DNA from: Candidatus Thiodiazotropha taylori
GTDB taxonomy: Bacteria > Pseudomonadota > Gammaproteobacteria > Chromatiales > Chromatiaceae
Length of the DNA: 7,731 bases
Assembly: GCA_019100305.1 (NCBI GenBank)
Contig: JAHRHW010000210.1
Coordinates: 1 to 7,731, forward strand
Direction of reading: 5' to 3'
Translations under genes and position numbers: made by a program
Notes under the pieces: model-generated
Seen by the model: the letters and a program-made list of their open reading frames with translations, nothing else
Databases searched by the model: none
What the model was told of the DNA's origin: nothing
Shown here: positions 1 through 3,942 of the stretch, in pieces
Position numbering within the stretch: the first letter of the stretch is position 1
Layout: the number at the start of each line of letters is the position of its first letter

Positions 1-448
1 CACAGGATTCATTAACATTATTCATTGTCGTACAATACTCTGGAGCATCCTGTGAGTGGTCGATTACATAGGTCTCTGTGGCGTAGGGACTCTCATAGGC
101 CTCACCGGGCACCAGATCGGGATTACCACCAAGCCCCACATCCTTGGACTCTGTCCGTACCCAACAGTGCTCCACTAGGCCCATGGCAATCTGCGCGGAA
201 CGGCAACAGACCTGCACGCTATCCTGCTTGGGAGTCTGTTTAATGGATTGACTCGCTTCCTCCACCGCTAGCATACTGTCTGTAGACTGGTTGAGTACGC
301 GATCCAATTCTGTTGGAGTGGATTTCAAACGATCTTCGGTCGTCATACCATCCAGCGTCTGGGTAGCTTGAGACGACTCTTCACTACGACTGTTTCCATC
401 GCCTGACTGTCCAATTCCACCGCTAGAGCCTGATACACCTTCAGTCAT
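1..448 (-). CDS. Unrecognised Ser/Gly-leading protein, N-terminal part (runs off left edge)
   Basis: An open frame of 149 codons runs without a stop from an ATG at 448-446 to the left edge, so the C-terminus is missing. An AAAGGT-type ribosome site lies about nine bases upstream. The first ~35 residues are rich in Ser, Gly, Gln and acidic residues and look disordered; there is no signal peptide or membrane segment. From about residue 80 the composition changes to an ordered, conserved-looking segment: a CC pair at 81-82, an HCWVRT motif at 94-99, a GLGG turn at 105-108, a VIDHS motif at 128-132, then further cysteines at 139 and 149. This could be the start of a small Cys/His-containing enzymatic or toxin-like domain, but I do not recognise the family. 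It is divergent from the DUF1521 gene, with which it shares an upstream region. The Ser-rich start would suit an exported effector; that is inference. Confidence 0.7.
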   Translation of the reverse strand, partial: MTEGVSGSSGGIGQSGDGNSRSEESSQATQTLDGMTTEDRLKSTPTELDRVLNQSTDSMLAVEEASQSIKQTPKQDSVQVCCRSAQIAMGLVEHCWVRTESKDVGLGGNPDLVPGEAYESPYATETYVIDHSQDAPEYCTTMNNVNESC

Positions 449-536
449 GATCGTTTACCTTTCCCTGTTTTATAAGTACTTGCTGCACTCGATATCTGAG
501 TCAATCAAAAAACTAACAGTTACAAAACAATTTCGA

Positions 537-561
537 TACTAGGGATAACGCGTACTAGGGA
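537..561 (+). repeat. Direct repeat TACTAGGGA, 16-bp period
   Basis: The nonamer TACTAGGGA occurs at 537-545 and again at 553-561, separated by TAACGCG. The copies lie 80-105 bp before the preferred start of the DUF1521 gene and about the same distance from the divergent gene. Tandem half-sites of this kind can be binding sites for an activator or response regulator; the period is not exactly a multiple of a helical turn. A chance repeat is possible. Confidence 0.5.
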
Positions 562-628
562 AATTCCCAGCTTGTTGAGAACGGCATTGGATGAATAAAG
601 TGTTTCGTGATTTGATCATCAATTACAC

Positions 629-634
629 AAGGAG
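629..634 (+). promoter_or_regulatory. Ribosome binding site that fixes the DUF1521 gene start
   Basis: AAGGAG stands seven bases before the ATG at 642. The longer in-frame alternative ATG at 591 has only a poor match upstream and would add 17 residues with no recognisable function. The site therefore argues for the start at 642. Confidence 0.8.
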
Positions 635-641
635 TGTATGC

Positions 642-1691
642 ATGTCGTCTTTACCCCCAATGAATGGACTCGTGAGCGCTGGGCTAAGCGCACTATCGGA
701 CAAACAGGGCCCGATGAACTTCGCTCTGCCCTCGTTATTCAAAATACGTTGCGGCATAATCCCCTTGCCCAAGCCCCATATGCCACACCTGCCGGATTGC
801 ATACCAGGGCCAAAGTTACCCTGTCCGCCCGGAGGACAACTGCCATTTCCACCGATGCCTGGGCCACCCATACCTCCCCCTTTCATACCCTGTCCACCTG
901 GGCCGGCACCGGTAGATTCCTGCCCACCTGAACCTGGTCCGCCACCCTGTCCATCCGAACCGGCTCCACCTGAACCATGTCCAATGAAGCCGCCCTCACC
1001 AGAACCTCCCTGTCCGCCGGAACCGACTCCTCCGGAGCCTGGCCCTGAGCCATGCCCACCAGAACCTTGTCCTCCTGAACCCTGCCCTGCCGAACAGGAA
1101 TGGACGGTGTCTCAACAGTGTGACGGTAAGGCCACCATCGACCTTGGCGATCAGTATGAGCTGGTCCTGAATGAGAACAAATCACAGATCATTGTTCGCA
1201 ATAAGGAGACCGGGGAAGAGACCAACATTTGGGGTGATCCCCACGTGGATTGGAATAGCGATGGCAAAACCGATGTCAATTTCTGGGAAAAGACCACCTT
1301 TCAACTGGAAGATGGCACCAAGATCACCATCGACACTGAGAAGTTCAAAAACAATGATATGTATGTCGCCAATGACATTACCATCACCAAAGGCGACAAA
1401 GTGATCCAGGTAACCGGCCTGAGTCAGAATGAAAAAGGTGATATGCAGATTCACCAGAGTGACCGGGGTGGGCAGTTGATGGACCTGCTAGTCACGGATG
1501 GTTTTGTGGTTCAGGAAAAAGCCGATGGAGAAGGATGGATCAACCCGGAAACTGGAGAGATGGCCACTCAAGAGGATTTCAATGTCACCAAACCGGGTGC
1601 TGAGAAACCCTATGAGTTCTGCCAGGAGTTCGGCCGTGCGCTGGGGCTGTTTCTGACCACTGGCCTCATGAAATGGAGCTGGGATCGTTGA
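642..1691 (+). CDS. Cys/Pro-rich protein with C-terminal DUF1521 (metal-ion-inducible autocleavage) domain
   Basis: The predicted protein has 349 residues. Residues 1-40 are a short uncharged leader without a signal peptide. Residues 41-150 are an extreme Pro/Cys/Glu linker with CPPEP-type units. From about 155 comes a DUF1521 domain, with the segment TIDLGDQYELVLNENKSQII followed by GDPHVD at 198-203. In NopE1 of Bradyrhizobium, a type III-secreted effector, this domain cleaves itself at the Asp-Pro bond of the same motif when calcium or certain other metals are present. Here the predicted cut is D199|P200. A DxNxDGxxD loop (203-211) follows directly and could bind the metal. The C-terminus ends in a hydrophobic stretch containing GRALGLFLTTGL. 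Export route and target are not visible; type III or another specialised system is inferred from the family. An ATG at 591 would give 366 residues but has a poorer ribosome site. Domain call strong, function inferred. Confidence 0.85.
   Translation: MSSLPPMNGLVSAGLSALSDKQGPMNFALPSLFKIRCGIIPLPKPHMPHLPDCIPGPKLPCPPGGQLPFPPMPGPPIPPPFIPCPPGPAPVDSCPPEPGPPPCPSEPAPPEPCPMKPPSPEPPCPPEPTPPEPGPEPCPPEPCPPEPCPAEQEWTVSQQCDGKATIDLGDQYELVLNENKSQIIVRNKETGEETNIWGDPHVDWNSDGKTDVNFWEKTTFQLEDGTKITIDTEKFKNNDMYVANDITITKGDKVIQVTGLSQNEKGDMQIHQSDRGGQLMDLLVTDGFVVQEKADGEGWINPETGEMATQEDFNVTKPGAEKPYEFCQEFGRALGLFLTTGLMKWSWDR
762..1091 (+). repeat. Degenerate CPPEP-coding repeat region (Pro/Cys linker)
   Basis: About 110 codons encode mostly Pro, with Cys, Glu, Gly and Ser. 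The densest part, residues 94-148, repeats units of the form C-P-P-E-P or A-P-P-E-P. The DNA repeats are imperfect (variants of TGTCCACCTGAACC), so the array has diverged or been selected at protein level. Ten cysteines fall in this linker, spaced mostly 5-12 residues apart. Its low-complexity composition keeps frames on the other strand open, giving false ORFs there. Confidence 0.8.
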
Positions 1692-1717
1692 TCTCGGGCA
1701 ATCCGTAGACCTGATCC

Positions 1718-1737
1718 CCCCCTGCTACGACAGGGGG
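1718..1737 (+). terminator. Possible terminator hairpin after the DUF1521 gene
   Basis: CCCCCTG (1718-1724) pairs perfectly with CAGGGGG (1731-1737) around a six-base loop, 26 bases after the stop codon. The stem is strong and GC-rich but no T-run follows on either strand, so it may be an mRNA-stabilising stem or a factor-dependent stop rather than a classical intrinsic terminator. Confidence 0.45.
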
Positions 1738-1907
1738 TACAGAGGGTCTGGTGTGCCACAGCCGGCAGTTACAATTTAGCTATCTGGAAACTCAAGATGG
1801 ATTGTGATCTCAACAGCGGCTTGTATGACTGATGTGAAGCTGTAAGGAGAGAATTCCACATCAGCCAGGAAAGCTCCGTGCAGTATGACCTGTCACTCTG
1901 GCTTGTC

Positions 1908-2309
1908 TTATATAAGATTTCTGGCGTCGAGAGAAGTATCAAATCCGTCCAGCGATTCAGCTAGAAACAGTTTGAAATGCCTCATGATCTGTTTGGGTAT
2001 ACGTTGCTCTGCGGTTAATCTCAGATCATGCAGCTCCTGCATGATTCTGGCATCACTTTGGGTTCTGGCTTTGTCTATGATGTTGTGCACAACCTGATCG
2101 AAGATCAAACCTGGGCGATCCTTGACCACACCATAAATCGCAATCAGCGTAATCTGCTCTTCCAAACCCAACTTACTGTGATTATCAAGGATTGCCAGCA
2201 TTTGGGCTGTGACACAATCGATCTGCAGCGGGTCCAGTGAGACATTCTCGACCCACAGTGCAGCTGGATGGGGGGCATCCAAGCCAGCAATAGCGCTCTT
2301 CGATAGCAT
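1908..2309 (-). CDS. Hypothetical 133-residue helical protein
   Basis: The frame runs from an ATG at 2309-2307 to TAA at 1910-1908. An AGG core with seven bases of spacing precedes the start, a modest ribosome site. The protein is mildly acidic and has no signal peptide, membrane span or cysteine cluster apart from one Cys near residue 32. Runs such as residues 35-65 and 75-120 read as amphipathic helices, so a small all-helical fold is likely. I do not recognise a family. It stands alone: 216 bp from the convergent DUF1521 gene and about 200 bp downstream of the acetyltransferase, same strand. Balanced amino acid use with no low-complexity tract supports a real gene. A role as chaperone or partner of the neighbouring unusual proteins is possible but purely contextual. 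Confidence 0.6.
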   Translation of the reverse strand: MLSKSAIAGLDAPHPAALWVENVSLDPLQIDCVTAQMLAILDNHSKLGLEEQITLIAIYGVVKDRPGLIFDQVVHNIIDKARTQSDARIMQELHDLRLTAEQRIPKQIMRHFKLFLAESLDGFDTSLDARNLI

Positions 2310-2430
2310 AGTTTTACCTGTCTACCTAAAATCCCTTGTAATCTGCATCGAAACGGTCAGGCCCAATCAATGTTCGGCTGTCGACATGTGGTCTATGAGC
2401 CCATCAAACACAGTGCTTCCTTGTCCTGCA

Positions 2431-2459
2431 ATTATCCTAAACTCACACGCTTTACGCAA
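2431..2459 (-). promoter_or_regulatory. Candidate promoter for the 133-residue orphan
   Basis: Reading the minus strand, TTGCGT (2459-2454) and GATAAT (2436-2431) are separated by 17 bp. The -10 is a good sigma-70 match and the -35 keeps the TTG. Transcription from here would give a 5' leader of roughly 115 bases before the ATG at 2309. No alternative upstream gene is close enough to make a tight operon. Confidence 0.35.
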
Positions 2460-2516
2460 CAGCTGAGCCGCTGATCAAAAGTGAATTATTGTATTGCCGG
2501 GCCGGGATTCGAGCCA

Positions 2517-2975
2517 CTATTGATGACGAAGTACATTCAAATTGATCTCCTGCCATCCCTGTTTTTTATAGAATTCGAGTGCTGATCGATTATCCCGGTC
2601 AGCAACCAGCTGAACTCTTTTTATCCCTCGGCTCTCGACCCACCGGTTAATATGGGATAACAGAAACTCTCCGACACCCTGACCCCGATGGTCGGCATCG
2701 ACAACGACATCCTCCATCCAGGCAACCCACCCACCCTCTGCAGTGGAGACGACCAACTGCAGGGTAGCCATCGCAACAACTTCCTGGCTAGCACTTCTGA
2801 CAACAAAGATCTCTGCTGCTTCAGACTCCTGTAACAGTTCCAAACCTCGCCTCTGTTTATCCGGATCCACGTTAAAATCCGCTTCGATTGAAAACAGCTG
2901 TCTCAGCAGATCAACCATTTTGTCAAAGTCACTCCTCTGCACGGAGGAGATGGTATAACTGCCGCTACTGCTCAT
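2517..2975 (-). CDS. GNAT-family N-acetyltransferase
   Basis: This 152-residue protein is a single GNAT domain of the usual length. It would transfer the acetyl group of acetyl-CoA to an amine on an unknown substrate in the cytoplasm. Motif A is clear at residues 88-110: a beta strand EDVVVDADH followed by R97-G-Q-G-V-G102, the pyrophosphate-binding loop, and then an alpha helix. Motif B follows at 129-142, where NRSALEFYKKQGW contains the typical Asn and the conserved Tyr (Y136). The start has a strong AAAGGGG ribosome site eight bases upstream (complement of 2984-2990). The gene lies 461 bp beyond the PrcB-like gene on the same strand and looks monocistronic. Substrate cannot be told from sequence; small-molecule amine or protein N-terminal acetylation are both possible. 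Confidence 0.92.
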   Translation of the reverse strand: MSSSGSYTISSVQRSDFDKMVDLLRQLFSIEADFNVDPDKQRRGLELLQESEAAEIFVVRSASQEVVAMATLQLVVSTAEGGWVAWMEDVVVDADHRGQGVGEFLLSHINRWVESRGIKRVQLVADRDNRSALEFYKKQGWQEINLNVLRHQ

Positions 2976-3058
2976 AGATCACACCCCTTTGGTCAGCTGT
3001 TTGTATTTATATCCATTCCTGTACTCAAATAAAACGGAATTTGATCAATCCGTAACTC

Positions 3059-3104
3059 AAAAAAAGCCTCACTCCATTCAACACTCATTGCTGCACTGAA
3101 TGGA
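3059..3104 (-). terminator. Inverted repeat plus T-run, candidate terminator or attenuator
   Basis: On the minus strand TCCATTCA (3104-3097) pairs with TGAATGGA (3080-3073) around a 16-base loop. Seven bases later comes a run of seven Ts (3065-3059). The gap between stem and T-run and the AT-rich stem make it a poor intrinsic terminator, but it is the only T-tract behind the protease operon. It also sits about 85 bp upstream of the acetyltransferase start. Confidence 0.3.
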
Positions 3105-3352
3105 TTAAAAGAGCTGTATGATCATAAAGAGAATTCATCAGAGCATCTGAACTCCTATTGGCACCAGAGCGAATGTCACAGTAGGAGATCTTCAAAGAGT
3201 GTATACAAGCCGAGCAAGGATTATCCTGGTACCGGCATAACAATTCACTTCTATCCGACTGAAAAAGGATAATCTTCGGCTATCTGCTGGGAAATACGGA
3301 GGCGGTGAAAGTAAATGGTCAACGGGTGTGGAGACCATCAAGCTTTTATCGA

Positions 3353-3376
3353 CCCGGTAACAGAGAGATTACCGGG
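3353..3376 (-). terminator. Hairpin downstream of the protease/PrcB operon
   Basis: CCCGGTAA (3353-3360) and TTACCGGG (3369-3376) form a perfect 8-bp stem with an eight-base loop, beginning 60 bp after the stop of the PrcB-like gene. The position fits an operon end. No T-run follows on the minus strand (GTCGATAAAAG), so it may protect the mRNA 3' end rather than terminate by itself. Confidence 0.45.
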
Positions 3377-3436
3377 CCGATAGGCTTTCAACTTGACGTC
3401 AGCATCTGCGTCCGATTGATAAGTTCAGTTTATCAA

Positions 3437-3931
3437 TTAAGGCAGATCCAGGCTGTGTTTCAGATTACCCTCTTCATCAACCACCGCCAGGCGGGTGTAA
3501 TCGCCTTTGGTAACTTTCAGATAGAGACAAGGGAAGGTGATCATCTGCACCTGTGCCATACCAGGCTCCGGCTTACTCCACTGCAGTGCAAATGTTGCCG
3601 TCTGTTCCTCGATGGCCAACTTGTCAGAGAGCAGTTTCAATCCATAACCGCCACTCGGCTGCTGCCCCATGTCGACTCGCACCAGCCAACTGTCATCCGC
3701 CTCGGATTTACCCTCCTCGCCGGCTTTGAGAGATTTGTCACTCATCACAACGCCGCCACCGACGTTTTTGATGACACCCTCTTTAACCAGATGCATACCG
3801 GCAGCCTGGTTATTGGAGCAGACAACACCGTCTTTGACGACGGAAACTGAATTATCCAGGGTATTACATGCTGTCATAGTGATACACAGGGCTGAAAGCC
3901 CAAGCCATTTCAATGTATTAAATAGTTTCAT
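3437..3931 (-). CDS. Lipoprotein with PrcB-type C-terminal domain (protease-complex partner)
   Basis: The protein has 164 residues. Residues 1-21 form a lipoprotein signal peptide with lipobox MTAC, so C22 should be lipidated and the protein tethered to a membrane facing the periplasm or exterior. From about residue 80 it matches the PrcB C-terminal domain: MGQQPSGGYGLKL at 88-100 carries the characteristic G-x-x-P-[TS]-G-G-Y core, followed by a strand-rich segment including KPEPGMAQVQMITFPCLYLKV (120-140). PrcB in Treponema denticola is a lipoprotein of the dentilisin complex with the subtilisin-like PrtP. Here the gene starts only 11 bp after the S8 protease stop, and its AGGGG ribosome site directly overlaps that stop, so translation is probably coupled. 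The likely role is assembly, stabilisation or modulation of the protease; this is inference. The middle (23-80) is not recognised. Confidence 0.82.
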   Translation of the reverse strand: MKLFNTLKWLGLSALCITMTACNTLDNSVSVVKDGVVCSNNQAAGMHLVKEGVIKNVGGGVVMSDKSLKAGEEGKSEADDSWLVRVDMGQQPSGGYGLKLLSDKLAIEEQTATFALQWSKPEPGMAQVQMITFPCLYLKVTKGDYTRLAVVDEEGNLKHSLDLP

Positions 3932-3942
3932 CTGTTATCCCC

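Larger units (their letters stand above)
449..641. promoter_or_regulatory. Divergent control region upstream of the DUF1521 gene
   Basis: This 193-bp AT-rich stretch separates two divergently transcribed genes and must hold both promoters. It contains a direct repeat (TACTAGGGA twice, starts 16 bp apart, listed separately). On the plus strand TTGTTG (572-577) and TAAAGT (596-601) are spaced by 18 bp, a weak sigma-70-like pair. A perfect short palindrome TTGATCATCAA lies at 612-622, just before the ribosome site. It has a one-base centre, so it does not match the FNR spacing. No promoter can be assigned firmly. Confidence 0.4.
2976..3436. other. 461-bp gene-free region between GNAT and PrcB-like genes
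   Basis: No convincing coding frame is present on either strand. The region holds two inverted repeats (annotated separately at 3059-3104 and 3353-3376) and the ribosome site and presumed promoter of the acetyltransferase near 2976-3050, where a TATAAAT-like element occurs on the minus strand. A GGAGG at 3298-3302 precedes a possible 22-codon frame from 3315, but spacing is long and the frame crosses a hairpin, so it is not called. Confidence 0.6.

Noticed and set aside
541..550. TAGGGATAAC resembling part of the I-SceI site
   Set aside because: Only the first ten bases match; the remainder of the 18-bp site is absent and it is explained as one copy of the local direct repeat.
612..622. TTGATCATCAA as an FNR/CRP-type operator
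   Set aside because: The half-sites match FNR, but the centre is one base instead of four, so the protein would not be expected to bind.
591..641. 17-codon N-terminal extension of the DUF1521 protein
   Set aside because: The ATG at 591 has a weak upstream context, while a textbook AAGGAG precedes the ATG at 642.
883..1185. 100-codon open frame on the minus strand, and other frames overlapping the Pro-rich part
   Set aside because: They are antisense or out-of-frame readings of the CCN-rich linker, which lacks stop triplets on both strands; no domain and no ribosome site.
2498..2517. tRNA T-arm-like sequence (GGCTCGAATCCCGG on the minus strand)
   Set aside because: The seven-base loop resembles a T-loop, but the flanking five-base arms do not pair and no acceptor, D or anticodon arm is found upstream. 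It is not a tRNA; an attachment-site remnant cannot be supported.
3315..3383. 22-codon frame after a GGAGG
   Set aside because: The ribosome-site spacing is 12 bases, the frame crosses a hairpin, and the peptide has no recognisable features.
3305..3850. 181-codon plus-strand frame
   Set aside because: It lies mostly antisense to the PrcB-like lipoprotein gene, which has a lipobox, a family motif and a coupled ribosome site.
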